From contig NZ_JBGMWH010000009.1 in the NCBI RefSeq assembly GCF_041514305.1, forward strand, positions 1-64,000: a stretch of DNA of 64,000 nucleotides, read 5' to 3'. A program made the translations under genes and the position numbers. Each line of letters starts with the position of its first letter. Positions within the stretch are counted from its first letter, which is position 1. The notes beneath the pieces are model-generated. The model did no database searches, had not been told where the DNA came from, and worked only from the letters and a program-made list of their open reading frames with translations. The stretch comes from Salinarimonas chemoclinalis (lineage in GTDB: Bacteria > Pseudomonadota > Alphaproteobacteria > Rhizobiales > Beijerinckiaceae). Positions 1 through 10,525 of this stretch are shown here, piece by piece.

Positions 1-249
1 AAGGCCGGAGGGTGGGGAGGGCGGCGACGCCGCTCGCCAGGATGGTCGACCGGCCCCACCGCCCGCGCTCCGCGCGGACTCCTCCCCTCCGGGGAGGAAT
101 CGGGGTTGCGGACTTCGCGAAGCGTCGATGCATGCTCGCTCGTCGAATGCCTCCCGCGCTCGACCCGCACCGCGCGCGCGAAGCCCCCTCACCTCCCCCT
201 TGACCCCCGCCCCGCAATCCCCCACAAGACCGCGCAAGGTGAACGACCC
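1..249. other. Non-coding stretch upstream of purA
   Basis: No convincing gene is seen here; the reading frames that stay open are low-complexity Arg/Pro/Ala translations typical of high-GC noise. The only structure is a short hairpin at 80-98 (arms TCCTCCCC and GGGGAGGA around a 3-base loop). Its shape resembles the centre of the inverted repeat near 23.7 kb, but the sequence differs. The upstream gene must end before the window. Confidence 0.4.
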
Positions 250-274
250 GCCCCGGCCTTGCGCCGGGGCTTTT
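250..274 (+). terminator. Rho-independent terminator upstream of purA
   Basis: An 8-bp perfect GC stem (GCCCCGGC at 250-257 and GCCGGGGC at 263-270) with a 5-base loop is followed directly by TTTT at 271-274. The orientation fits the end of a plus-strand transcript coming from outside the window. It lies 67 bases before the purA start, so purA needs its own promoter in that short gap or relies on read-through. Confidence 0.75.
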
Positions 275-341
275 CGTTTGCGCCCCGCGAAGCGTGGCCG
301 CGAACGTCGAAGGGGACCCCCAGCGAGGGGAGCGATACGAG

Positions 342-1634
<1,293 letters not shown>

Positions 1635-1668
1635 CGGCGCGCTCTCCTTCAGGACAGTCAATCGCCCG

Positions 1669-3177
1669 ATGGCCGACTACTATCCGCTGATCGCCCGCGC
1701 CGTGCAGGGCCTCGCCGATCCCTCCCCGTCGATGCGCGGGGCGGTGTACCAGCGCGCGCGCGCGGCGCTGATGGACCAGCTGCGCTCGCTCGATCCACCG
1801 CTCTCGGAAGACGACATCGCCGAGGAAGGCCGCTCGCTCGACGACGCGATCGCGCGGGTGGAGGCGGACTACGCGCCGGTCGCGGCGCCCGTCCCCGCTG
1901 CGGCGGCGCCCCCGCCGCCGGCCCTTCCCGAGCCGGAGACCCATCCCGAGCCGGAGGCGGCCCCCTACCCCGAGGCGGCCCCCTACCCGCAGCCCGCCGC
2001 CTACGCCGAGCCCGAGCCCTTCCCGGAGCCCGAGCCATTCCCGGAGCGCGAGCCATTCCCGGAGCGCGAGCCCTTCCCGGAGCCCGAGCCCTACCCGGAG
2101 CCCGAGCCCTTCCCCGAGCCCTATCCCGAGGCCGAGCCCGCCCAAGCGACGCCGTCCCTGGCGAAGGAGCCGCCCGCCCCCGCCCGTGCGATGCCGTTCG
2201 ACGACGGGACGCAGCGCTTCACGCTGCCACCGACGCGGCGCCGTCCCGCCCTCGAGGCGCGCGCGGAAGGCGACGAGGTGGCCGACGACCGGCGCGCCGC
2301 CGCCGCGGCGGCGCAGGAGACCCGCCGGCGCCCGCGCATCGACGCGAAGGGAGCCAAGAGCGGGGCCGGCGGCGGGCGTGCCCGCATCGCCATAATCGCC
2401 GGCGCCGTCGCCGCGGTGATCTTCGCCATCGCCGCCGTCGCGTTGTCGCTCGGCGACGACCCGCCGGCCATCGTCGCCGAGGCGCCGGCCCCGAGCGCGA
2501 CGCCGCCCGTCGAGGACGGCAAGATCGTCGAGCGCGTCGGCGCCGAGGCCCCCCCGGCGGTCGTCGCCGCGGCACCGGAGCAGCCCGCGACCGGTGTCGC
2601 GACGAACCAGGACGGCACCATCGCCGTCGCCCAGCGCGCCGTCCTCTACGAGGAGGACCCGCTCAACCCGCAGGGCGAGCCCCGCGCCGCTGCCGGACGT
2701 GCCGTGTGGAGCGTCGAGCCCGGCGGCCAGGGCGAGCCCGTCGTGCGCGCCACCGTCGAGATTCCCGATCCGCGCCTGCGGCTCGTCATGCTCATCCGCC
2801 GCAACCTCGACCCGACGCTCCCGGCCTCGCACACGATCGATCTCTCCTTCGAGACCGGCGACATGGAATCGCGGCGCGTGCGCGACATCGGCCTCCTCCA
2901 GCTCAAGGACGAGGAGACGATCCGCGGCGCGCCGGTGGCGGGCCTGCCGGTGCCGGTCCGCGACAACCTGTTCCTCATCGGCCTCTCCAACCTGCCCCGG
3001 GACATCGAGCGCAACACCGTGCTGATGACCGAGCGCAACTGGATCGACCTGCCGGTGCGCCTCGCCTCCGGCCAGCGCGCGATCCTGTCCTTCGAGAAGG
3101 GCACGTCCGGGGACCGGATCATCGACGAGGCCTTCGCCCAATGGGGCGAGAGCACGGTGAGCGCCGGCGCGAACTGA
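1669..3177 (+). CDS. Proline/glutamate-rich single-span membrane protein, function unknown
   Basis: A 502-residue protein that I do not recognise as a named family. Residues 1-65 are an ordinary-looking helical region. Residues about 85-160 are a low-complexity run of PEPEPFPEP/PEREPFPE-type repeats, encoded by 12- and 18-base DNA repeats. A basic stretch leads into one strong membrane segment at about residues 239-260. The remaining 240 residues look folded and non-repetitive (IPDPRLRLVMLIRRN, HTIDLSF) and would be periplasmic if the N-terminus is cytoplasmic. The architecture suggests an envelope-spanning protein with a Pro-rich tether, by analogy to TonB-like designs, but no TonB domain is visible. 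It probably shares a transcript with purA. Confidence 0.85.
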   Translation: MADYYPLIARAVQGLADPSPSMRGAVYQRARAALMDQLRSLDPPLSEDDIAEEGRSLDDAIARVEADYAPVAAPVPAAAAPPPPALPEPETHPEPEAAPYPEAAPYPQPAAYAEPEPFPEPEPFPEREPFPEREPFPEPEPYPEPEPFPEPYPEAEPAQATPSLAKEPPAPARAMPFDDGTQRFTLPPTRRRPALEARAEGDEVADDRRAAAAAAQETRRRPRIDAKGAKSGAGGGRARIAIIAGAVAAVIFAIAAVALSLGDDPPAIVAEAPAPSATPPVEDGKIVERVGAEAPPAVVAAAPEQPATGVATNQDGTIAVAQRAVLYEEDPLNPQGEPRAAAGRAVWSVEPGGQGEPVVRATVEIPDPRLRLVMLIRRNLDPTLPASHTIDLSFETGDMESRRVRDIGLLQLKDEETIRGAPVAGLPVPVRDNLFLIGLSNLPRDIERNTVLMTERNWIDLPVRLASGQRAILSFEKGTSGDRIIDEAFAQWGESTVSAGAN

Positions 3178-3192
3178 CCGCGCGCGACACGG

Positions 3193-3567
3193 CTAGGCCG
3201 CGAGCGCGCGCCCGAGCGCCAGTCCAGCCGCGATCCCGGCGAGGGAGAGTGCCACCGAGGCGCCGACATAGGCCGCCGCGAGACCCGGCGCCCCGCGCTC
3301 GACGAGCGCGACGGCGTCGAGCGAGAAGGCCGAGAAGGTGGTGAAGCCGCCGAGCAGTCCTGTCATCAGGAAGAGCCGCGCGGTCTCCGACGGCATCCGC
3401 GCGAGGACGAGCGTCGCGACGACACCGATCGCGAAGGAGCCCGCGACGTTCACCGCCAGCGTCCCCCACGGAAAGACCGGCCCGAAGGCGCGCAGCGCCG
3501 CCAGCCCGACGAGCCAGCGCAGCACCCCGCCGAGGCCGGCGCCGAGGAAGACGGTGAGGGCGGACAC
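3193..3567 (-). CDS. crcB: Fluoride ion channel/exporter CrcB
   Basis: Small inner-membrane protein of the CrcB/Fluc family, which dimerises to form a fluoride-selective channel and protects against fluoride. Translation from the GTG at 3567 gives 124 residues, the family's usual size, with four hydrophobic segments. Family signatures are GAGLGGVLRWLVG at the start, NVAGSF in the second segment and GGFTTFSAFSLD in the third. The reading frame stays open far upstream, but that extension is Arg-rich noise. It is convergent with the purA-side operon, 15 bases from its stop. No fluoride riboswitch was recognised upstream. Confidence 0.93.
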   Translation of the reverse strand: MSALTVFLGAGLGGVLRWLVGLAALRAFGPVFPWGTLAVNVAGSFAIGVVATLVLARMPSETARLFLMTGLLGGFTTFSAFSLDAVALVERGAPGLAAAYVGASVALSLAGIAAGLALGRALAA

Positions 3568-3629
3568 GGGCGGACCTCGCGGAGCGGACGGGACGGGAGC
3601 GCCCCCTCTGTCGCCCGCCCGCGGGCATG

Positions 3630-4436
3630 TCAACCCGGCGCGGCCGGCGCACCGGGCTTCGTCGCCTCGAGCCAGGCGTGATGGCGCAGGCGATGGGGCA
3701 GCAGCCGGTCGCCGAGCCCCAGGCCGTCGTCGAGGCGCAGGAGCAGGCGCTGGAGCGCATTCTTGCGCTTGCGGCTCTCGTAGGTGACGTTGACCCCGAA
3801 GGCGCGGATGCGCTCGAGGCCGAGCTCGCCGGCGATCCAGCGCAGCTCGTCGATCGTGTACTCGCGGTGATGCCCGTGGAAGGGCGAGCCCTCCCGGTAG
3901 AAATGCACCACGCTCTCGTGCGGCGAGCGGCCGCCGAGCAACCTCAGGCGCATGTCGAGGCGCGCGATGTTGGGCACGGAGAGGCACAGCCGCCCGCCGG
4001 GGACGAGGGCCGCGACCATCTTCTCGAGCACGGGCCGCGGCGAGTGCGGCAGGTGCTCGATCGTCTCGAAGGCGACGACCGCGTCGTATTCGGCCTGCGG
4101 CAGCCGCATCGTCTCGACGTCCGCCTCGACGAAGCGGACGCCCGCTCGCGTGAGCGCCTCCACCCGCGGACGCACGTCGCCCGTCCACCCGCGCAGCGCG
4201 TCGACGACGGTCACATCGGTCCCCATCAGGGCCGCGACGAGCGGATAGATCGAGACGCCGCCGCCGACGTCGCAGGCGCGCCCGCCGGGGGCGCTCATCA
4301 GCGCGGCGGCGATGCGCATGCGCGCGCTCGGAGGCTGCGGGTCTGCGAGGATATCCCGGGCCCGCGCGCACGCTTCGGCGAAGACGGCGGGGTCGAGCCG
4401 GCGCTCGGCGAGGACTGCGCGGAGCCTGGGGTGCAT
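3630..4436 (-). CDS. Class I SAM-dependent methyltransferase
   Basis: A 268-residue protein with the Rossmann-like SAM-binding fold of the Methyltransf_11/23 type. Motif I is CDVGGGVSIYP, followed by TVVDAL at the end of the second strand, VEADVETM, and the post-motif YDAVVAFETIEHLPH; VPGGRLCLSVPN is the usual motif III region. The substrate cannot be deduced; the region after the core (HESVVHFYREGSPFHGHHREYT) is like methyltransferases acting on lipids, sugars or small metabolites. The ATG at 4436 was chosen because the frame before it is low-complexity. It lies upstream of crcB on the same strand, and the start faces the next gene divergently with about 100 bases between them. Confidence 0.85.
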   Translation of the reverse strand: MHPRLRAVLAERRLDPAVFAEACARARDILADPQPPSARMRIAAALMSAPGGRACDVGGGVSIYPLVAALMGTDVTVVDALRGWTGDVRPRVEALTRAGVRFVEADVETMRLPQAEYDAVVAFETIEHLPHSPRPVLEKMVAALVPGGRLCLSVPNIARLDMRLRLLGGRSPHESVVHFYREGSPFHGHHREYTIDELRWIAGELGLERIRAFGVNVTYESRKRKNALQRLLLRLDDGLGLGDRLLPHRLRHHAWLEATKPGAPAAPG

Positions 4437-4536
4437 GGATGCGCTCTCGAGGATGTCGGTCGCGCCTCTCGTCGCGCGTCGCAAACGACCCGTCAACCGC
4501 GGGCGGCTACGGTCGCGGCGAGAGGAGACCCCCGCC

Positions 4537-5898
4537 ATGACGCTCGCGCCGCTCCATCCGCCGCCGCCGCCGCGCCCCGACCGCCGGGCGCTCCTCGGCG
4601 CCGCGCTCGGCGGCTCCGCGCTCCTCGCCGCTGGGGGTCCCGCCCTCGCCTCCGCCCTCTCCGCCGATAGCTTCGGCGTGCGCGGCGACGGCACCGAGCG
4701 CACGCTCGCGCTCCAGCAGGCCCTCGACGCGGCGACCGCCGCGGGCCGGCCGCTCGCGCTCGCGCCGGGGGACTATCCCGTCACGGGCCTGCGCCTGCCG
4801 ACGGGCGCCGTGCTCATCGGCCCGCGCACCGCGCGACTGCGCCAGGCGAGCGGCGGCCCGGTGATCTCCGCGGACGGCGCCCCGACCGCGCGGCTCGCGG
4901 GGCTCTCGATCGAGGGCCTCGGCGCCGGCGTCGGCGACGCGCCGCTCGTCGCGCTCCAGGACGTCGGCGATCTCGCGATCGAGGACGTCGCGCTCGCCGG
5001 CGCGCCCGGGATCGCGATCCGGCTCGAGCGCTGCGGCGGGCGGATCTCGACCTGCACGATCGCGGGCGCGCGTATCGGCCTGCTTTCCCTCGACGCGACC
5101 GGTCTCGCGGTCACCGGCAACGCGGTCGCCGACTGCCTGGACAACGGCGTCCAGATCTGGCGCTCGCAGAAAGGTGAGGACGGCGCCCAGGTGCTCGGCA
5201 ACCGCATCGAGCGCATCGCCGCCCGGTCCGGCGGTACCGGCGAGAACGGCAACGGCATCAACGTCTTCCGCGCCGGCGGGGTGATCGTCGCGGACAACGT
5301 GATCGCGGAGTGCACGTTCTCCGCCGTGCGCAACAACGGCGGCGACGGCGTGCAGATCGTCTCCAACCGCGCCCGCGCCTGCGGCGAGGTGGCGCTGTTC
5401 ACCGAGTTCGGCTTCGAGGGCGCGGTGATCGCCTCCAACGTCGTCGACGGCGCGGCGCACGGGATCGTCTCGACGAACCTGAACGAGGGCGGGCGCATGG
5501 CGGCGATCACCGGGAACGTGGTGCGCAACCTCTTCCGCCGCCCCGCGGTGGAGGGCGGGCAGGAGGCGCGCAGCTACGGCATCTTCGCGGAGGCGGAGGC
5601 CGCCGTCACGGGCAACGTCGTCGACGGCGTGCCCGACGAGGGCCTGCGGCTCGGCTGGGGGCCTTACCTGCGCAACGTCGCCGCCACCGGAAACGTGCTG
5701 CGCGATTGCGGCGTGGGGATCGTCGTCAGCGTCGTCGAGGGCGCGGGACCGGTCCTGATCGCCTCGAACCTGATCAGCGGCGCGCGGCGCGGCGCGATCC
5801 TCGGCCATCGCTGGGACGAGACGGCGACCGGCGACCTCGCCCGCGAGGGCGCGGACGCGTGGGCGCACCTGACGATCACCGGCAACGCGGTGGGCTGA
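4537..5898 (+). CDS. Tat-exported parallel beta-helix repeat protein (TIGR03808-like)
   Basis: A 453-residue protein with a twin-arginine signal: DRRALLGAALGG is followed by a hydrophobic stretch and an Ala-rich cleavage region before residue 45. The mature part carries many right-handed beta-helix turns of the form ITGN/VTGNAV/VSNRA (for example VTGNAVADCLDNGVQ and ITGNVVRN). This matches the Rhizobiales family of twin-arginine-translocated repeat proteins as I recall it. Such folds bind or cleave polysaccharides, but no catalytic set is evident. The start is the ATG at 4537, preceded by AGAGGAGA. Its Gly-Asn-rich turns suggest an extracytoplasmic, folded-before-export protein. Confidence 0.87.
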   Translation: MTLAPLHPPPPPRPDRRALLGAALGGSALLAAGGPALASALSADSFGVRGDGTERTLALQQALDAATAAGRPLALAPGDYPVTGLRLPTGAVLIGPRTARLRQASGGPVISADGAPTARLAGLSIEGLGAGVGDAPLVALQDVGDLAIEDVALAGAPGIAIRLERCGGRISTCTIAGARIGLLSLDATGLAVTGNAVADCLDNGVQIWRSQKGEDGAQVLGNRIERIAARSGGTGENGNGINVFRAGGVIVADNVIAECTFSAVRNNGGDGVQIVSNRARACGEVALFTEFGFEGAVIASNVVDGAAHGIVSTNLNEGGRMAAITGNVVRNLFRRPAVEGGQEARSYGIFAEAEAAVTGNVVDGVPDEGLRLGWGPYLRNVAATGNVLRDCGVGIVVSVVEGAGPVLIASNLISGARRGAILGHRWDETATGDLAREGADAWAHLTITGNAVG

Positions 5899-5970
5899 CG
5901 CCGCCCGCTTCCGCCGGTCCCGCGCCTCTGCTAATCCCACGCTCCCGGCTGCACGACGGACACCGCGACC

Positions 5971-6906
5971 ATGCTCCCTCCCCCGCCCCGCCGCATCCTC
6001 TGCCTCGGCGGCGCGGCCGTGGATCGGACCTACCGCGTGCGCGACGCCGTCCGGCTCGGAACTTCCAACCCGGCCGAGGCCGGCGTCTCGCACGGTGGCG
6101 TGGCGCGCAACGTCGCCGAGACGCTCGCGCGGCTCGGCACGCCGGTGGCCTTCGCCGGGGTCGTGGGCGCGGATGCGGCCGGCGCGGAGATCGTGGAGGC
6201 GCTCGCCGCGCGCGGCGTCGACGTCTCGGGCGTCGAGCGGACCGAGGGCACGCGGACGGCGGAATACGTCGCCGTGCTCGCCCCCGACGGCGCGCTGCAC
6301 GTCGGCCTCGCCGCCATGGACGGGCTCGCGGGGCTCGACGCCGGCTTCGTCGCCCGCACCACGCCCGCGCGCGACGCCGCCGGCCTCGTCTTCGCCGAGG
6401 CCAACTGCGCCGCGGACGCGCTCGCGGCCCTCGTGGACCGCGCCCGAGCGGCGGCCTGGCGGCTCGCGCTCGACGCCGTCTCGGTGGCGAAAGCCGCCCG
6501 CCTGCCGCGCGACCTCGCCGGCGTCGCCGTCCTGTTCTGCGCCCGCGACGAGGCGGAGGCGCTCGTCGGCGCGTCGTTTCCGCCCGGGGATCTCGCCCGC
6601 GCGCTCGTCGATCGCGGGGCCGCGGCCGTTGTGGTGACGCTCGGCGCAGACGGCCTCGTCCACGCGGATCCGTCGGGTGCGACCCACCGCCCGGCGCCGC
6701 CGGCGGAGGTCGTCGACGTCACCGGCGCCGGCGACGCGCTCATCGCCGGGACGCTCCATCGCCTCGTCTCCGGCGTGCCGCTCGACGACGCGCTCGCCGC
6801 CGGCCAGGCCCTCGCCCGCCTCACCATCGCCCGCCCCGGCGCCGTGCGCGCCGACCTCTCGCCCGCCCTCCTCGCGGGGGCGCCGACCGACGGAGCCCCC
6901 GCATGA
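5971..6906 (+). CDS. psuK: PfkB-family kinase, probable pseudouridine kinase
   Basis: A 311-residue sugar kinase of the PfkB family. It has the N-terminal glycine motif GGVARNVAETLARLG and the C-terminal anion-hole/catalytic motif DVTGAGDALIAG, whose Asp is the base. The family alone does not fix the substrate. The assignment to pseudouridine rests on the next gene, psuG, whose start overlaps this stop as ATGA at 6903-6906. PsuK phosphorylates pseudouridine to pseudouridine 5'-phosphate, which PsuG splits into uracil and ribose 5-phosphate. Length and motif order are normal for the family. Confidence 0.85.
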   Translation: MLPPPPRRILCLGGAAVDRTYRVRDAVRLGTSNPAEAGVSHGGVARNVAETLARLGTPVAFAGVVGADAAGAEIVEALAARGVDVSGVERTEGTRTAEYVAVLAPDGALHVGLAAMDGLAGLDAGFVARTTPARDAAGLVFAEANCAADALAALVDRARAAAWRLALDAVSVAKAARLPRDLAGVAVLFCARDEAEALVGASFPPGDLARALVDRGAAAVVVTLGADGLVHADPSGATHRPAPPAEVVDVTGAGDALIAGTLHRLVSGVPLDDALAAGQALARLTIARPGAVRADLSPALLAGAPTDGAPA

Positions 6907-7826
6907 CCACCCGCCCCTCCTTCCTCGACGTCGCCCCCGAGGTCGCCGACGCCGTCGCCGCCGGCCGGCCCGTGGTGGCGCTGGAATCCACCATCATCAC
7001 GCACGGCATGCCCTGGCCCGCGAACCTAGAGACCGCGCGGGCGGTGGAGGCCGTCGTGCGCGCGGGCGGCGCCGTGCCGGCGACGATCGCGGTCATCGCG
7101 GGCCGCATCCGCGTCGGGCTCGACGACGCGTCTCTGGAGGCGTTGGCGCAGACGTCGGACGTGATGAAGCTCTCGCGGGCCGATCTCCCCTTCGCCGTCG
7201 CCGCCGGGCGCGACGGCGCAACGACGGTGGCCGCGACGATGATCTGCGCTGCCGCCGCCGGCATCCGGGTCTTCGCCACCGGCGGGATCGGGGGCGTGCA
7301 TCGCGGCGTCGAGGAGACGATGGACGTCTCGGCGGACCTCGAGGAGCTCGCCCGCACGCCGGTCTGCGTCGTCTGCGCCGGCGCGAAGGCCATCCTCGAC
7401 CTGCCGCGCACGCTGGAGGCGCTGGAGACCCGCGGCGTGCCGGTGATCGGCTACCGCACGGACGACCTCCCCGCCTTCTGGAGCCGCTCGTCGGGCCTGC
7501 CCGCGCCCCTGCGCCTCGACACGCCCGCGGCGATCGCGACGCTCGTCGCCGCCAAGGGCGCGCTCGGGCTCGACGGCGGCGTGCTCGTGACGAACCCCGT
7601 GCCGCACGACGCCGAGATCCCCCGCGCCGAGATCGACGCGCACATCGCCAGCGCCCTCGCGCAGGCGCGCGCCGAGGGGGTGAGCGCCAAGGCCGTGACG
7701 CCGTTTCTGCTCGGGCGCCTCGTCGCGCTCACGGCCGGCCGCAGCCTCGCGACCAACGTCGCGCTCGTGAAGAGCAACGCGGCGCTCGCCGCCGAGATCG
7801 CGGCGGCGCTGTCGGCGCGGGGCTGA
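6903..7826 (+). CDS. psuG: Pseudouridine-5'-phosphate glycosidase
   Basis: A 307-residue enzyme of the IndA/PsuG family that cleaves the C-C glycosidic bond of pseudouridine 5'-phosphate reversibly. Diagnostic blocks are ALESTIITHGMPWPANLETA near the N-terminus, FATGGIGGVHRGVEETMDVS in the middle, VVCAGAKAILD (the Lys corresponds to the Schiff-base lysine of the E. coli enzyme) and LVTNPVP. The start ATG at 6903 overlaps the psuK stop, so the two proteins are translationally coupled. The pair recycles pseudouridine released from RNA breakdown. No transporter or regulator for the pathway is seen beside it. Confidence 0.95.
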   Translation: MTTRPSFLDVAPEVADAVAAGRPVVALESTIITHGMPWPANLETARAVEAVVRAGGAVPATIAVIAGRIRVGLDDASLEALAQTSDVMKLSRADLPFAVAAGRDGATTVAATMICAAAAGIRVFATGGIGGVHRGVEETMDVSADLEELARTPVCVVCAGAKAILDLPRTLEALETRGVPVIGYRTDDLPAFWSRSSGLPAPLRLDTPAAIATLVAAKGALGLDGGVLVTNPVPHDAEIPRAEIDAHIASALAQARAEGVSAKAVTPFLLGRLVALTAGRSLATNVALVKSNAALAAEIAAALSARG

Positions 7827-7973
7827 TCGCAGCCCCTCGCACGGGTCGTGAACGCGTCGGATTTCGCCGCTTTCGCATCCATGCGGAGCGAACCGGCTTG
7901 CCATCCGGCGCAGGCTTGCTATCCTCGGGTCTGGAGTGAACGGGGAAGGGTCTCCCCTCCCCCGCTCGTTTCG

Positions 7974-8072
7974 TCAGCCGCTCAGGGCGACGCGGAAGAC
8001 GAGGTTCCAGCTCGTCTTCCGCACCCTGCGCAGCGTGACGGACACGGTCAGGCGTGAAAAGCTCCACGTCAT
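7974..8072 (-). CDS. Possible 32-residue basic peptide with strong ribosome binding site
   Basis: A short frame between psuG and recG on the minus strand, beginning MTWSFSRLTVSV and ending FRVALSG. It has five Arg and one Lys, no acidic residue and two Trp. What makes it notable is GGAGGAGA (8079-8086 on the minus strand) placed six bases before the ATG, a much better ribosome site than most genes here have. I recognise no family; it is not a DUF1127 peptide. It could be a small membrane-active or leader peptide, or chance. The hairpin-like GGGGA...TCCCC run at 7942-7958 lies just past its stop. Confidence 0.35.
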   Translation of the reverse strand: MTWSFSRLTVSVTLRRVRKTSWNLVFRVALSG

Positions 8073-8330
8073 CGCATGTCTCCTCCAGCGATCGAACGAG
8101 GCTGTCGCCCGCAGGCGCGCGGAGCCCGTCTCCGGCGCGGGGCTCTGGACCGCCCTGGCGTTTCGTTCGACCGCTGTCGGCAACCTATAGATCATGCCCG
8201 CGCGTCCCAAGCCGAAAGGCTGTAGATACGTCGATTGACGACACAGACCGCGTCCCGCCCCGCCGCCTTGCCCTCCCCGCCCCGATCGGCCACCTTCGCA
8301 CCCCGTCGAACCGCCCGAGAGTCGCCGCCG

Positions 8331-10445
8331 GTGCGCCCGTCCGTCCTCGATCCGCTCTTCGCCCCCGCCACCTCGCTGCCCGGCGTGGGGCCGAAGATCG
8401 CGCCCCTCGTCGACCGGCTCGTCGCCGAGCCGGGGCAGCCGGCGCGCGTGGTCGATCTCCTGTTCCACCTCCCGACGGGGGGCGTGTCGCGCAAGGTCGC
8501 GGGGAAGATCGCGGATGCGCCCGTCGGCGAGCCCGTTTCCCTCGTCGTCACCGTCTCGCATCACCAGCCGGGGCCGCTCAACCGCTCGAAGGCGCCCTTC
8601 CGCGTCGTCGCCGACGACGACAGCGGAGACGTCGCGCTCGTCTTCTTCAACATGCCGCGCGCGCGCATCGAGCGGCTGCTGCCCGTCGGCGCGCGCAAGG
8701 TCGTCTCGGGCAAGCTCGAGGTCTACGACGGGCGCCGGCAGATGGTGCATCCGGACCGGATCGTCGACCTCTCCGAGCTCGACACGCTCCCCTCGGTCGA
8801 GACCGTCTACGGCCAGACCGAGGGCCTCTCCTCGCGCATGATCGCACGGCTCGCCGGTGCGGCGCTGGAGCGCGTGCCGGACCTCCCCGAATGGCAGGAT
8901 CCCGCCTTCCTCGCCCGCGAGCGCTTCCCGCCCTTCCGCGAGGCGCTCGCCGCGCTCCACCGGCCCGAGAGCCTGGAGGCGGTGGCGGGCGAAGCCGGCG
9001 CCGCGCATCCCGCGCGCCGGCGCCTCGCCTACGACGAGGCGCTCGCCTCGCAGCTCGCGCTCGCCCTCGTGCGCGCCCGCGCCCGCCGCAAGCCGGGGCG
9101 CACCAACGCCGGCGACGGGCGGCTCGTCGAGGCGATCACGGGCCGCCTGCCCTACGCGCTCACCGGCGCGCAGGCCCGCGCGCTCGCCGAGATCCGCGGC
9201 GACATGGCGTCGGACAAGCGCATGCTGCGCCTCCTCCAGGGCGACGTCGGCGCCGGCAAGACGGTGGTGGGATTGCTGGCCATGGCGAGCGCCATCGAGG
9301 CCGGCCGGCAGGCGGCGATGATGGCACCGACCGAGATCCTGGCCCGCCAGCACTACGCCCGATTGAAGCCCCTCGCCGACGAGGCCGGCCTCTCGATCGC
9401 GCTGCTCACCGGGCGCGACCGCGGGGCGGACCGGCGCGCCGCGCTCGCCGGCTTCGCGGACGGCTCGATCCAGATCGCGGTCGGCACCCACGCGCTGTTC
9501 CAGGACGAGGTGGTCTTCCACGACCTTGGGCTGGCGGTGGTCGACGAGCAGCACCGCTTCGGCGTCCACCAGCGCCTCGCGCTCGGCGCCAAGGGCAAGG
9601 CGGTGGACGTGCTCGTCATGACCGCGACCCCGATCCCGCGCACGCTCGCGCTCACCTATTTCGGCGACATGGACGTCTCGATCCTCGACGAGAAGCCGCC
9701 GGGGCGCCAGCCGATCCAGACCAAGCTGATCGCGCTCGATCGCATCGGGGAGGTGGTGCGGGGCCTCGGCCGCGCCATGGAGGCCGGCGCGCGCATCTAC
9801 TGGGTGTGTCCGCTCGTCGAGGAGAGCGAGACCATCGACCTCGCCGCGGCGGAAGAGCGCGCGGAGGACCTGCGCCGCTGGTTCGGCGAGAAGGTCGGCG
9901 TCATCCACGGCCGCATGCCGGGGCGCGACAAGGACGAGGCGATGCGCCGCTTCCAGGCGGGGGAGACGACTTTATTGGTCTCCACGACCGTCATCGAGGT
10001 CGGCGTCGACGTGCCCGAGGCCACCATCATGGTGATCGAGCACGCCGAGCGCTTTGGCCTCGCCCAGCTCCACCAGCTGCGCGGGCGCATCGGGCGCGGG
10101 TCGGGGGCCTCGACGTGCTTGTTGCTCTACAAGGGGCCTTTAGGGGAGACCGCTCGCGCTCGGCTCGAGATCATGCGCGAGACGGAGGACGGCTTCCGCA
10201 TCGCGGAGGAGGACCTGCGGCTTCGCGGCGAAGGCGAGGTGCTGGGCACCCGGCAATCGGGGCTGCCGGGCTTCAAGCTCCTGCGGCCGGAGACGGACGG
10301 GCGGCTGCTCGAGACGGCGCGGGACGACGCGCGGCTGGTGGTGGAGCGCGACCCGGGGCTGGAGGGGGAGCGGGGGGAGGCGCTGCGGGTGCTGTTGTAT
10401 TTGTTTTCAAGGGATGCGGCGGTGAGGACGTTGGGGGCGGGGTGA
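8331..10445 (+). CDS. recG: ATP-dependent DNA helicase RecG
   Basis: Branch-migration helicase that reverses stalled forks and processes recombination intermediates. Translation from the GTG at 8331 gives 704 residues, the family's usual size, beginning with the typical RPSVLDPLF...SLPGVGPK segment; a TTG 96 bases earlier would add an unconserved tail. The N-terminal wedge/OB domain is followed by Walker A GDVGAGKT, helicase motif Ia MMAPTEILARQH, the Walker B box DEQHRFGV (DEQH is characteristic of RecG), motif III MTATPIPRTL, and in the second RecA lobe VSTTVIEVGVDVP and QLRGRIGRG. It is the only plus-strand gene between psuG and 12.9 kb. Confidence 0.95.
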   Translation: MRPSVLDPLFAPATSLPGVGPKIAPLVDRLVAEPGQPARVVDLLFHLPTGGVSRKVAGKIADAPVGEPVSLVVTVSHHQPGPLNRSKAPFRVVADDDSGDVALVFFNMPRARIERLLPVGARKVVSGKLEVYDGRRQMVHPDRIVDLSELDTLPSVETVYGQTEGLSSRMIARLAGAALERVPDLPEWQDPAFLARERFPPFREALAALHRPESLEAVAGEAGAAHPARRRLAYDEALASQLALALVRARARRKPGRTNAGDGRLVEAITGRLPYALTGAQARALAEIRGDMASDKRMLRLLQGDVGAGKTVVGLLAMASAIEAGRQAAMMAPTEILARQHYARLKPLADEAGLSIALLTGRDRGADRRAALAGFADGSIQIAVGTHALFQDEVVFHDLGLAVVDEQHRFGVHQRLALGAKGKAVDVLVMTATPIPRTLALTYFGDMDVSILDEKPPGRQPIQTKLIALDRIGEVVRGLGRAMEAGARIYWVCPLVEESETIDLAAAEERAEDLRRWFGEKVGVIHGRMPGRDKDEAMRRFQAGETTLLVSTTVIEVGVDVPEATIMVIEHAERFGLAQLHQLRGRIGRGSGASTCLLLYKGPLGETARARLEIMRETEDGFRIAEEDLRLRGEGEVLGTRQSGLPGFKLLRPETDGRLLETARDDARLVVERDPGLEGERGEALRVLLYLFSRDAAVRTLGAG

Positions 10446-10525
10446 GACACCAGCCCCACGAACGAAGCAACTCTCGATCGACACAGCCGACCAGATTTCC
10501 CTTGCTTCGCGATCCGAGGTCACGC

